From an uncultured Paracoccaceae bacterium (GTDB lineage: Bacteria; Pseudomonadota; Alphaproteobacteria; Rhodobacterales; Rhodobacteraceae): a stretch of 64,000 nt of DNA. The DNA is taken from the NCBI GenBank assembly GCA_947500135.1, contig CANMQX010000002.1:496001-560000 (forward strand), given 5' to 3'. Position numbers and translations under genes: made by a program. Positions 29,660 through 38,554 of the stretch are shown here, in pieces; within the stretch, counting starts at the first letter, position 1, and every line of letters starts with the position of its first letter. The notes under the pieces are model-generated. The model was given only the letters and a program-made list of their open reading frames with translations. It was not told where the DNA came from and made no database searches.

Positions 29660-30409
29660 TTACTGCGGCAACAGGTTCTTGATTTGATCAAGGATGGGTT
29701 GCAGCAAGGCAGGGTTATCCTTGGCCAGACCCAATGCTGTTGTCAGCGAGCTCTGTTCGCCTTCCGGCAGCTCAAGCGTGTCGAGCAAGGCGGTAACCTT
29801 CTCCGCGTCAAAGCCGTCAACCGTTAACAACTCATCCGCCATTGACAACAGGTCTGTACCAGCCTCGGTCGCGGCTTCGGCGGTTTCTGTCGCGGCCTCC
29901 GTCGCGGCGGCAGCGGCTTCTTCGGCAGCAGCAGCAGCTTCCTCGGCGGCTGCGGCAGCAGCGGCTTCGGCCTCTTCAACGGCGGCTTGTGCAGCTTCTT
30001 CAGCAGCGGCAGCAGCTTCGGCAGCGGCGGCTTCAGCCTCTGCGGCTGCCTGCGCAGCAGCTTCCTCGGCGGCAGCGGCAGCGGCAGCTTCTGCCTCTTC
30101 CAACGCGGCTGCAGCGGCAGCTGCTTCTTCCGCGGCGGCGGCCTCTGCTTCAGCGGCAGCGGCTGCCTCTGCGGCGGCGGCTTCAGCGGCAGCTGCCTCG
30201 GCCTCTGCGGCTTCGGCAGCGGCAGCTTCTTCCGCGGCGGCAGCCTCGGCTTCCGCCGCTTCCAGTGCCGCTTGCGCTTCTGCTTCGGCACGCGCTGTTT
30301 CACCGGTCAGCACGCCTACAGCGGCGGCAGGACCACGGCCTTCAACGGCATATTGGTAGCCAAAAAATCCCAGAACAGCGATAACAACTAATATGGCGAT
30401 TGCTCTCAT
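29660..30409 (-). CDS. membrane-anchored Ala/Glu-rich low-complexity protein
   Basis: N-terminal TM (AIAILVVIAVLGFFGY), ~150-residue A/E-rich tract, globular C-term; minus frame has a coherent start and C-terminal domain. Confidence 0.75.
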   Translation of the reverse strand: MRAIAILVVIAVLGFFGYQYAVEGRGPAAAVGVLTGETARAEAEAQAALEAAEAEAAAAEEAAAAEAAEAEAAAAEAAAAEAAAAAEAEAAAAEEAAAAAAALEEAEAAAAAAAEEAAAQAAAEAEAAAAEAAAAAEEAAQAAVEEAEAAAAAAAEEAAAAAEEAAAAATEAATETAEAATEAGTDLLSMADELLTVDGFDAEKVTALLDTLELPEGEQSSLTTALGLAKDNPALLQPILDQIKNLLPQ

Positions 30410-30603
30410 TGGTCTTATCCTTCCAAATTGATCGCGTTTGGACCCCTACGGGCCTTGATGGCGATATGTCAGAACCGCTGCAAAAGGTGAAGGGAAACGA
30501 AGGGGGAAAATGCAGTCAAACTACCCCTTTTCCGGGTTGAAGCGCCCGGCCACCGGGTTTACTTTACCGGGCAGAACTCCGCAATGATTCAAGGATAAAG
30601 ACC

Positions 30604-31149
30604 ATAGGACGCAGACCCCACAACGCCCCACCACAGCGCGATACCGGCCCCCGCATCAACGAACGCATCCGCGAGGCAGAGATACGCCTGATCGGGGCAG
30701 ACGGAGAAAATGTCGGCGTTGTTACCCCGGAACGGGCAATGATGATGGCTGATGAGGCTGGATTGGATCTGGTAGAAATCTCTCCCAATGCCAAACCGCC
30801 GGTCTGCAAGATCATGGACTATGGCAAGTTCAAATACGAAACTCAGAAGAAAGAAGCTGAGGCGCGTAAGAAACAGAAAACCATCGAAATCAAAGAGGTA
30901 AAGTTCCGCCCCAATACGGACAACCACGATTACGATGTCAAAATGCGCAATGTTTTCAAATTCTTGGAGAACGGAGATAAAGTGAAAATCACGCTCCGCT
31001 TTCGTGGCCGGGAAATGGCGCACCAGCAGTTGGGCCGCGAATTGCTCGAACGGGTCGCAGAAGACACCAAAGAAGCAGGCCGGGTTGAAAACTTCCCCAA
31101 GATGGAAGGCCGTCAGATGGTCATGCTGATCGGACCGCTTCCCAAGTAA
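30604..31149 (+). CDS. infC: translation initiation factor IF-3, non-canonical (probably ATA) start
   Basis: [65 protein letters not shown]; the N-terminal domain is encoded upstream of the first ATG (30739). Confidence 0.93.
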   Translation: MGRRPHNAPPQRDTGPRINERIREAEIRLIGADGENVGVVTPERAMMMADEAGLDLVEISPNAKPPVCKIMDYGKFKYETQKKEAEARKKQKTIEIKEVKFRPNTDNHDYDVKMRNVFKFLENGDKVKITLRFRGREMAHQQLGRELLERVAEDTKEAGRVENFPKMEGRQMVMLIGPLPK

Positions 31150-31172
31150 GCCAATACAACAGCACCCGCTTT

Positions 31173-31203
31173 AAGGCCCCATCTGTTGGGGCCTTTTCTT
31201 TTT
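31173..31203 (+). terminator. rho-independent terminator after infC
   Basis: AAGGCCCC-ATCTGTT-GGGGCCTTTTCTTTTT. Confidence 0.8.
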
Positions 31204-31216
31204 ACCAAGACAAAAA

Positions 31217-32524
31217 CTACTGATCCGGCAGGATCATTGTGTTCAAAACAGCCGGTGCAACGATATCCGGCTCCATTGACCGGAACCGATCAAAGAACCG
31301 CAACGGTATGTTTTCGGTGACGTCATCGGCACGGTAGCGGACGCGATCAACCCGCTGCCCTTCCGCATTGAACAGTGACAGCGTGCCACCTTTATTGCCC
31401 AGTTGAAGCGGCGCGACAGGTTTGAACCTGCGGGAACTGCCCGCCTGCAAAACCCCGTCAAGCAGCATCGGGCGCCGCAACGTATCGCTGATGGTCCAGC
31501 CATCCAAATCGATATCCAAGCCTGAAAAGTTAAAGATCGACATCCACTCTTCATCCCTGTCCTTACCTGCGGGGTTAACCATGGCAGCCACAATCATGAT
31601 TGGCGGCGCGTCCAACATAACATTGTCGCGCACCTGATCCGGGGCAATCAGATGGGTCGGGTCATCAACCTCAATCCGCTCAGGAAATGACGTGATTTTC
31701 AACGCGACCGCCGCGTCATCATCAGGGTTAAAAAACAGCGGATTACGCGCCGGGATAACGGGTGGAAAGATAAGGCCTGTTTGCTCTTCGATTTCGGTCA
31801 CCGATACCTGAAAGCGTTGGTTATCAAAGAATTGCCGCCCCCCCTTATCACGCAAGGCCGCAGCATCTTGCGGCATGATGAACGCACGCACCTCTAGCTG
31901 ATCATCGCGGATGTAACTGACAACCTTGAAAAACGCAGAAGGGATCAAAGCCGTATCCCGACCCTGCGGCGTGATCGAGCGCGGATGCGCCCCAAAAATC
32001 GGCCCCGAAATTGATGAAATCCGATTGGTATCATCGGGCGTCTCCCGCAAGACCCAATCTTCTAGCGCCAACCATTCATCCTGATTGAAATTCGCATGTT
32101 GAAGCGCTGCATTGGCATAGAAAAACGTGTCATCTGATGCGTGCTTCGCCTCGCGATTTGTGTCTCCCCATGCAGCAGAGGCGCGGCGCGCCAAATGCCC
32201 CCGATCCCAAGGATTGCTGCGATAATAGTCGTTGTTCAACTGAAATTCGCGACCAATCCGGGTATCGATCCGCCAGTTATTGCTGCGGTTCACGCTTTTC
32301 AGCTTGGCCTGATCGATATTCATCGCAGAAAAGACCGGGGTGCGCAGTTCGGCATGGGTCGCGACGGTATAGTTGACGTAATCGGCAAAGACCCCGTCAC
32401 GCAATTGATCCCGCAACACGATGAAATCGATCAGTTCCGGTCCGAATTCCGGCAATGGCAGGCTGACGCCGAGAAACTCCGGATCATACCCTTTTTTCGA
32501 TGCGATAAAGAGCGGGTCTGGCAT
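31217..32524 (-). CDS. DNA/RNA non-specific endonuclease with C-terminal lamin-tail-like domain
   Basis: DRGHLARRASAAWG (DRGH motif) and downstream asparagine-rich region; C-term FNFSGLDIDLDGWTISDTLRRPMLLDG LTD-like beta pattern. Confidence 0.85.
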   Translation of the reverse strand: MPDPLFIASKKGYDPEFLGVSLPLPEFGPELIDFIVLRDQLRDGVFADYVNYTVATHAELRTPVFSAMNIDQAKLKSVNRSNNWRIDTRIGREFQLNNDYYRSNPWDRGHLARRASAAWGDTNREAKHASDDTFFYANAALQHANFNQDEWLALEDWVLRETPDDTNRISSISGPIFGAHPRSITPQGRDTALIPSAFFKVVSYIRDDQLEVRAFIMPQDAAALRDKGGRQFFDNQRFQVSVTEIEEQTGLIFPPVIPARNPLFFNPDDDAAVALKITSFPERIEVDDPTHLIAPDQVRDNVMLDAPPIMIVAAMVNPAGKDRDEEWMSIFNFSGLDIDLDGWTISDTLRRPMLLDGVLQAGSSRRFKPVAPLQLGNKGGTLSLFNAEGQRVDRVRYRADDVTENIPLRFFDRFRSMEPDIVAPAVLNTMILPDQ

Positions 32525-32655
32525 TGGTCATCCATCCAATCATTTCAAAGGCAGTTTAAAGAACAACCTATACCAGAAATATGACATTGCTGCTGGTGGT
32601 TTCAGCAGTTTCACAGCCATCATTCACCCCAATGGTTGACTGACATTAAGAATCA

Positions 32656-33018
32656 GTGTTATTCACCCATATGGTTGAACGAAGAAACCCTCCTCCTCTC
32701 GATGCGATCCTGAAGGCGGCGAGCGACCCCACAAGACGGGACATCCTGACGCTGCTCGCACAGGAAGGACCGCTGCGGGTCACCGATATTCATGCGCGTT
32801 TCGCGATGAGCCTGAACTCCGTCTCCAAGCATATCAAAGTGCTGGAAGCGGCAGGGTTGGTGAAACGCCGCACGGAATGGCGCGAGCATCTGATCGAAGT
32901 TCAGATGGCCCCGCTCAGCGAAATCGATGCCTGGTTCAAAGGTTTGCGTTCAATCTGGGCGATGCGTCTGGAAGCGCTCGACCACATCATCACCAAAGGA
33001 GCTGCCAAAAATGACTGA
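32656..33018 (+). CDS. ArsR family transcriptional regulator
   Basis: LDAILKAASDPTRRDILTLLAQEGPLRVTDIHARFAMSLNSVSKHIKVLEAAGLVKRR. Confidence 0.93.
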   Translation: MLFTHMVERRNPPPLDAILKAASDPTRRDILTLLAQEGPLRVTDIHARFAMSLNSVSKHIKVLEAAGLVKRRTEWREHLIEVQMAPLSEIDAWFKGLRSIWAMRLEALDHIITKGAAKND

Positions 33019-33454
33019 CCTGACAATGACAACCGAACGGACGATCAATGCGCCACAAAAGGCCGTCTTTGACGCCTGGCTCAACCCCGAAATGCTGGCG
33101 CGTTTCATGACGCCCGGCCCTGATATGACCGTGCCCGTCGCCAAGACCGACGCCAAAGTCGGTGGCGGTTTTGAGATTGTGATGCACGCCGGCGGAACCG
33201 ACATCCCGCATCACGGCACCTATAAGGAAATCAGCCCGCATGAGCGGCTGGTCTTCACATGGTTCGGCCCCTCACCCGCCGAAGACAGCACTGTGACCCT
33301 GACCTTCGACACAGTTGACGACGGCACCCATGTCACCCTGCGCCATGATCGGTTCATCGATGAACAGCGCCGTGATGACCATGAAAAAGGATGGACCAGC
33401 ATTCTGGCCGCTCTCGACACCGTTTTCGCGCAAGGGGTCACCCAAAATGCCTGA
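33011..33454 (+). CDS. SRPBCC/AHSA1 family protein
   Basis: RTINAPQKAVFDAWLNPEMLARFMTPGPDMT; overlaps the ArsR gene by 8 bp. Confidence 0.9.
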   Translation: MTDLTMTTERTINAPQKAVFDAWLNPEMLARFMTPGPDMTVPVAKTDAKVGGGFEIVMHAGGTDIPHHGTYKEISPHERLVFTWFGPSPAEDSTVTLTFDTVDDGTHVTLRHDRFIDEQRRDDHEKGWTSILAALDTVFAQGVTQNA

Positions 33455-33869
33455 CCTTTCGCTGACCTGCAAACGCACGATCAACGCCTCAGCAGAGGCG
33501 TTGTTCAACGCGTGGCTGAACCCCGAAATCATGGCACAGTTCATGTCGCCACGCCCCGACATGACCGTGAAAGAGGCGCGATCGGATGCGACGGTCGGTG
33601 GGTCCTTCTATGTGCTGATGATCGGTGACAAGGAGTTCCCGCATGAAGGCATCTACAAGGAAATCACGCCACACAGCCGGTTGGTCTTCACCTGGATGGC
33701 CCCATGGTCACATCCCGATTCCATGGTTGAGCTGGGTTTTGCCCCTGTCGGAGATGCGACAGAGGTCACCCTGACCCACACGCATTTCACTGACGAAGAT
33801 AGCCGGGACGGACATGCCCAAGGCTGGGCCGGTATCCTTGGCAAGCTCGACGCGGCCATCGCGGCCTGA
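33447..33869 (+). CDS. SRPBCC/AHSA1 family protein (second copy)
   Basis: RTINASAEALFNAWLNPEIMAQFMSPRPDMT; homologous to the preceding gene and overlapping it. Confidence 0.9.
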   Translation: MPDLSLTCKRTINASAEALFNAWLNPEIMAQFMSPRPDMTVKEARSDATVGGSFYVLMIGDKEFPHEGIYKEITPHSRLVFTWMAPWSHPDSMVELGFAPVGDATEVTLTHTHFTDEDSRDGHAQGWAGILGKLDAAIAA

Positions 33870-33880
33870 AGGGGGACGAT

Positions 33881-34252
33881 ATGGAAAATCTCAACTGGCT
33901 CGCCGTGGGTGCGGGCACGATTGGTGCCTTTGTGTTGGGCATGGTCTGGTTCAGTCCAGTGATGTTCGGCAAAGGCTGGTCTACGGGCAGCCACAACATC
34001 CAACCGCCGCAAAGCCCGCCCGTTGCTGCCATGATCATCCAGTTTCTGGGGACCTTCGCCCTTGCATTGGTGGTCGGGTTGACCGAAACCACCGGCGCGT
34101 TGCTGACCGCGATTGTCGCGATCCTCGCCACGGCGTTTTTTGTCGCTGGCATGGACCTTTTCAGTCAGAAAACCGGCAAAGCTACGCTGATTGACGCAGG
34201 CTACATCATCGCCGCCGGGGTGATCATGATTGGCGCGCAAGGCCTACTCTAA
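33881..34252 (+). CDS. DUF1761 domain-containing membrane protein
   Basis: WLAVGAGTIGAFVLGMVWFSPVMFGKGW. Confidence 0.8.
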   Translation: MENLNWLAVGAGTIGAFVLGMVWFSPVMFGKGWSTGSHNIQPPQSPPVAAMIIQFLGTFALALVVGLTETTGALLTAIVAILATAFFVAGMDLFSQKTGKATLIDAGYIIAAGVIMIGAQGLL

Positions 34253-35235
34253 CCCTCGATATCCCCGCGCGGCTTTGGTCGCGTGGGGATTTCCTTCAGC
34301 AACCCGCCCACCCCCATCGCCGCAAAATCGGCAGGCGTCAGATCGACGCCGCAAATCACCCGTTCCATCACCCAATCCGCCCCGTTCAGCGCAGGCGACC
34401 GGGCGCAGCCCGGAAGGCCAATCACCGGCCTGCCCTCCAAGTGCCCCAGAAACAGCAGATTGCCCGGATCAACCGGCATCCCAAACTGGGTCACCGTGCC
34501 CCCGGCCTGCCGCACCGCCTCTGGCCCGACATCTGCCGGGTCCGACGTCGCCGAAGCCGTCAGGATGAACAGCATATCGCCCCGCGCCGCCGCGAGCGCG
34601 CGGGCAAGATCAGACACATCATGGCCAACAACCACACGGTCATCCAAATGCAAACCCAGCCGGTCCAACCGTCCACGCATCGCCGCGCGCCCCTTGGGCG
34701 ATGGCACGTCAGCGGTCCGGGTTTCGATCAACGTGGCGGTACGATAAACCGGTGGCAGCACAATCAACGCAGACCGCCCGATGACTGCCGCCTCGTCCAC
34801 ATCAGCCCCCGGCACGCCATATGAAATGATCTTGATCGTCGCGACCATGGTCCCACGATCCACCCGGTGATACTGCGGAACGGTCGCGACTGTGATCATC
34901 GGATTGATGGCATTAAATGCAGCAACGGCATCAACATCAATCCCAGCCACGCCCGGCCCTTGCGCAAAGATATTCACCCGGCCCGTCGCCGCCTTGCTCA
35001 GCCGTAATCCATCTGGGGCAAGCGCCGTGCCCAACCGGGCGGCGGCGGTATCCTCATCCAGATCACCCTTTTCCATCAGGGCAACCGTGATGGTCTCATA
35101 TCCGCTCGCCCGCAACTGACGCAGATCTTCTTTGGTTAGCAAACGGCCCTTGCGCAGCCGTCCTTCTTGCAAAGCCAGAGAATGGGCCAGAACCGCGCCT
35201 TCGGCCTCTGCAACGGGCACCGCGCCAAATTTCAT
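34249..35235 (-). CDS. molybdopterin-binding protein (MoeA/MogA-like domain)
   Basis: AEGAVLAHSLAL...DVSDLARALAAARGDMLFILTASATSDPADVGPEAVRQAGGTVTQFGMPVDPGNLLFLG. Confidence 0.8.
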   Translation of the reverse strand: MKFGAVPVAEAEGAVLAHSLALQEGRLRKGRLLTKEDLRQLRASGYETITVALMEKGDLDEDTAAARLGTALAPDGLRLSKAATGRVNIFAQGPGVAGIDVDAVAAFNAINPMITVATVPQYHRVDRGTMVATIKIISYGVPGADVDEAAVIGRSALIVLPPVYRTATLIETRTADVPSPKGRAAMRGRLDRLGLHLDDRVVVGHDVSDLARALAAARGDMLFILTASATSDPADVGPEAVRQAGGTVTQFGMPVDPGNLLFLGHLEGRPVIGLPGCARSPALNGADWVMERVICGVDLTPADFAAMGVGGLLKEIPTRPKPRGDIEG

Positions 35236-36206
35236 GTGGCTTTCCGCAGGGCCTGGGTCACCTCGGCCATGATGCTCACCGCGATCTCTGCCGGTTGCCG
35301 CCCGCCCAGATCAAGACCCACCGGCGCATGAATGCGGGCGATCTGATCGGCTGAAAACCCGGCTTCCTCCAACCGTGCGACACGTTTGGCATGGGTGCGG
35401 GCTGAACCGAGGCAACCCAGATAAAACACATCTGTCGCCAGCGTGGCCATGATCGCCGGATCATCCAGCTTGGGATCATGGGTCAACGTGATCACCGCTG
35501 TCCGGGCATCTGGTTTCAAGGCCGCCATCGCTTCATCCGGCCAGTCATCAATGATCCGCTCACCCGGGAAACGGGCCGCCGATCCAAATGCGCCACGCGG
35601 GTCGATCAGCACCGGGGCATAGCCGCAAGCACGCGCCATCGCGACCAAAGGCTGGGCGATATGCACGGCACCGACAATGATCATCCGCAAGGGCGGGTTG
35701 TGGATGGCCACAAAACTGCGCCCATCGTCCGCGACCCCTGACCGATCCAGCCGGAAACGATCAGGGTAGTCCGCAGGGCTCGCCAAACGCGGGGCACCGG
35801 TTTCCAGATCGGTGACATAGGCGACAGGTTTCAGCGCGGCACGATGCGCCACCAGTTGTTCCAGAACATCCACCGGCAAGGCCATACCAACCGGTTCAAC
35901 CAGGACCTTTATCTCACCGCCGCAAGCCAGACCCACGGCAAAGGCTTCGTCGTCACTGACCCCGAATTCCAGCACGCGGGGCTTGCCATCCTCCAGCGCA
36001 TCAATCGCCTCGACAATGACCGCCCCTTCGACGCAACCGCCCGAGACCGACCCTTCCATGGCCCCTTCACCATCAATGACCAACTGACTGCCCACAGCGC
36101 GCGGGGCAGACCCCCAGGTCTGCACCACGGTCGCAATGGCAACGCACCGTCCGGCACGATGCCAATCCAGCGCAAGTGCGGGCAAATCAGTGATCACGTC
36201 AGGCAT
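35232..36206 (-). CDS. XdhC family protein
   Basis: CVAIATVVQTWGSAPRAVGSQLVID...GSVSGGCVEGAV...YLGCLGSARTHAKR. Confidence 0.92.
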   Translation of the reverse strand: MPDVITDLPALALDWHRAGRCVAIATVVQTWGSAPRAVGSQLVIDGEGAMEGSVSGGCVEGAVIVEAIDALEDGKPRVLEFGVSDDEAFAVGLACGGEIKVLVEPVGMALPVDVLEQLVAHRAALKPVAYVTDLETGAPRLASPADYPDRFRLDRSGVADDGRSFVAIHNPPLRMIIVGAVHIAQPLVAMARACGYAPVLIDPRGAFGSAARFPGERIIDDWPDEAMAALKPDARTAVITLTHDPKLDDPAIMATLATDVFYLGCLGSARTHAKRVARLEEAGFSADQIARIHAPVGLDLGGRQPAEIAVSIMAEVTQALRKAT

Positions 36207-36678
36207 CAGTTTGCACAATCCTTGTCAGAAAACAGTTGTTCCGGGCTGACCGAACATCAACATAAGCCACATCACCCCTGTCCAGCAGGGAGGCCGCATA
36301 ATCCGCGACCTGATCCTTCGGGGTGATCTGCCCCGTACCATACATGATCCGGTCGGTCTGGTCATAGGCCTTGACCAGATAATCGGGCGATTTCCGTAAA
36401 ACCGGCGGCAGCGCATGGCCGTGATGCGGCGTGCAGTCATCCGCGCAAAAGAACACAGGTCCCGTTTCGGCATAAGGCTGCAAGTGACCAAACGGACGCG
36501 CAGCGCAGATCAGCATCTGGGCACCAGCGGGCACATCGTTCAGGCATGATCGACAGGGTTTTCCGATACCGTCGGAAATCGCCCGCTCAGCAGGATTGCC
36601 ATAAGCATCCGGTCCGCCTGCACGCAGGCTGGCCACTTCTTCGGCATCGTAAGGCAAATAGGTTAAAGTCATTGTCAT
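36199..36678 (-). CDS. DUF1203 domain-containing protein
   Basis: CRSCLNDVPAGAQMLICAARPF...PVFFCADDC...YVDVRSARNNCFLTRI. Confidence 0.85.
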   Translation of the reverse strand: MTMTLTYLPYDAEEVASLRAGGPDAYGNPAERAISDGIGKPCRSCLNDVPAGAQMLICAARPFGHLQPYAETGPVFFCADDCTPHHGHALPPVLRKSPDYLVKAYDQTDRIMYGTGQITPKDQVADYAASLLDRGDVAYVDVRSARNNCFLTRIVQTDA

Positions 36679-36746
36679 CTCCTTGATTGATGATCCGGAC
36701 CTAAACCGATGCCACGCTGGCAAACGACCCGAAACCTGCGCATCCA

Positions 36747-36772
36747 GTAAGATGGGTTTAAACCTATCCTAC
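36747..36772. repeat. 26-bp near-palindrome, copy 1
   Basis: GTAAGATGGGTTTAAACCTATCCTAC. Confidence 0.85.
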
Positions 36773-38019
36773 GCCATCATCGCCATCAGGCGCGCCTTCT
36801 GACCACTGTCATCAGGGCGCGACAGCGCTGCCGCCAACCCTTCCAGCGATGCAATATTATGGCCCGCCCGAAAGCTGGAACAGTGGGGCAGCATCTGCAT
36901 GATCCCCCGGGCCTTCGGCGCAAACCCTTCCCAGCGCAACAGCGGATTGAGCCAGATCAGTTGCCGGGCGGTCAGTCCCAACCGCTCCATCTCGCGCCCC
37001 AGATCGGCATCCTTGTCACGGTCCAAGCCGTCTGTGATCAGCAGCACCACGGCACCCTGCCCCATGACCCTGCGCGACCAGTCGCGGTTAAAGTCATGCA
37101 GGCAGGCCGCAATCCGCGTGCCCCCTTCCCAATCCTGCGCCTCTGCCCCGGCCGCTGCCAGTGCCGCATCGACATCGCGGGTACGCAGATGGCGGGTGAT
37201 ATTGGTCAGCCGGGTGCCAAAGGTAAAGGCATGCACCTGCGCCCACCCCTGCCCTTCGCGGTTCGCCACGGAATGCAGAAAATGCAAAACAGCACGTGAA
37301 TACTGCGACATTGATCCCGAAATATCACAAAGCACCACAAGATTAGGGTAACGTAGACGGCGTCGTTTGGTCGCAAAATCCGTGACCTCGCCACCCCGGC
37401 GCATCGCGGCGCGCATCGTGCCGCGCCAGTCCGGCAGATGACCGGGCAGGCCTTGCGTCCGGCGGCTCTGGATCGGCGGAACAGGCAAGCACAACTGCGC
37501 CAGCATACGTTTCGCGGCGGCCATTTCCGCATTGTTCATCTGTTCGAAATCAAGGCTGCGCAGCCGTTCCTCGGTCGAGATTGTGCGTGAGGCATCAATC
37601 GAAATCTCAACCTCCTCACCCGCATCTTCCGGCGCTGGCAAATCGCGGTCATGGCCATCAAGCAAGGCCTCTGCCGCTCGCTTTTCCGCCGCCTGCGCAC
37701 GCCGCTCATCCTGCACCCCACGCACCATCGGGGTCATGAATGCCATCATTTTTTCCAAATACCGAGGGTCACGCCAATAAAGGCGGAAAAGCTGGGCAAA
37801 GACCTGCCGCTCCTCCGGCTTCGACACAAAACAGGCATGCAAGGTCCAGTAGAAATCCAGCTTCTCGGTAAACCCGGCCGCCTGCACGGCGCGGATCGCA
37901 TCAATCACCCGCCCCGGTCCCACCGCCAGCCCAGCCTTGCGCAAGGCCCGCGCAAAATGGGTGATGTTCTGGGCCAGTTTCGGGTCGTCCGGCAATTCCA
38001 GATCGGCCAGTTCAACCAT
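36769..38019 (-). CDS. VWA domain-containing protein, CoxE-like
   Basis: VVLCDISGSMSQYSRAVLHFLH (MIDAS DxSxS) and CoxE-like C-term. Confidence 0.88.
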   Translation of the reverse strand: MVELADLELPDDPKLAQNITHFARALRKAGLAVGPGRVIDAIRAVQAAGFTEKLDFYWTLHACFVSKPEERQVFAQLFRLYWRDPRYLEKMMAFMTPMVRGVQDERRAQAAEKRAAEALLDGHDRDLPAPEDAGEEVEISIDASRTISTEERLRSLDFEQMNNAEMAAAKRMLAQLCLPVPPIQSRRTQGLPGHLPDWRGTMRAAMRRGGEVTDFATKRRRLRYPNLVVLCDISGSMSQYSRAVLHFLHSVANREGQGWAQVHAFTFGTRLTNITRHLRTRDVDAALAAAGAEAQDWEGGTRIAACLHDFNRDWSRRVMGQGAVVLLITDGLDRDKDADLGREMERLGLTARQLIWLNPLLRWEGFAPKARGIMQMLPHCSSFRAGHNIASLEGLAAALSRPDDSGQKARLMAMMA

Positions 38020-38554
38020 CGCCCAGCTCAAACTTCTCGGCAATACGCAAAGCTGCTGCTTCTGCCGTCAAAGAGGATACATCAAGCCGCCATGCATCCT
38101 TGGGTTCCAGAAGCACCAGGCGCTGCCTCAGGTCATTCAGAACATCCGGGTCGGTCAACTTGAAGGCACCGCGATCTGGATGTGTCAGACGCTTCAAGTT
38201 CTCCGCTTCATCAATCTCCAGCACAACCGCGCGCAGCATTGCGCCCCGGTCACGCGCGAAATCAAGGGTCGGCTTGAACAGCGCGAAATCCTCCTCCGTA
38301 TCAGAAAGCGCGTCAGTCAGGATCACGGGAACATGCGACGGCAGTCTAGAGGCAGCCTTCAAAACGACCGCCCGCACCTCCTCGCGCAGCCGCGCACAAT
38401 CATCGGTGCTACGATCAAACACAGCGCGTGCCGCATCAAGGAAGATATGATTGTCGAGCAGCCTGCCCCCACACAAATCCGCCAGCGCCCGTCCAATCGT
38501 GCGCTTACCCGATCCCGGCCAGCCACCGATATGGATGACAGGTGCCGCGCTCAA
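38012..38554 (-). CDS. P-loop kinase-like AAA family protein
   Basis: IHIGGWPGSGKRTIGRALADLCGGRLLDNH Walker A; overlaps both neighbours. Confidence 0.75.
   Translation of the reverse strand: MSAAPVIHIGGWPGSGKRTIGRALADLCGGRLLDNHIFLDAARAVFDRSTDDCARLREEVRAVVLKAASRLPSHVPVILTDALSDTEEDFALFKPTLDFARDRGAMLRAVVLEIDEAENLKRLTHPDRGAFKLTDPDVLNDLRQRLVLLEPKDAWRLDVSSLTAEAAALRIAEKFELGDG

Noticed and set aside
29694-30359. 221-aa Ser/Ala-rich and 180-aa Arg/Gln-rich plus-strand ORFs
   Set aside because: By-products of the GC-rich A/E-repeat codons of the minus-strand gene; no RBS or domain.
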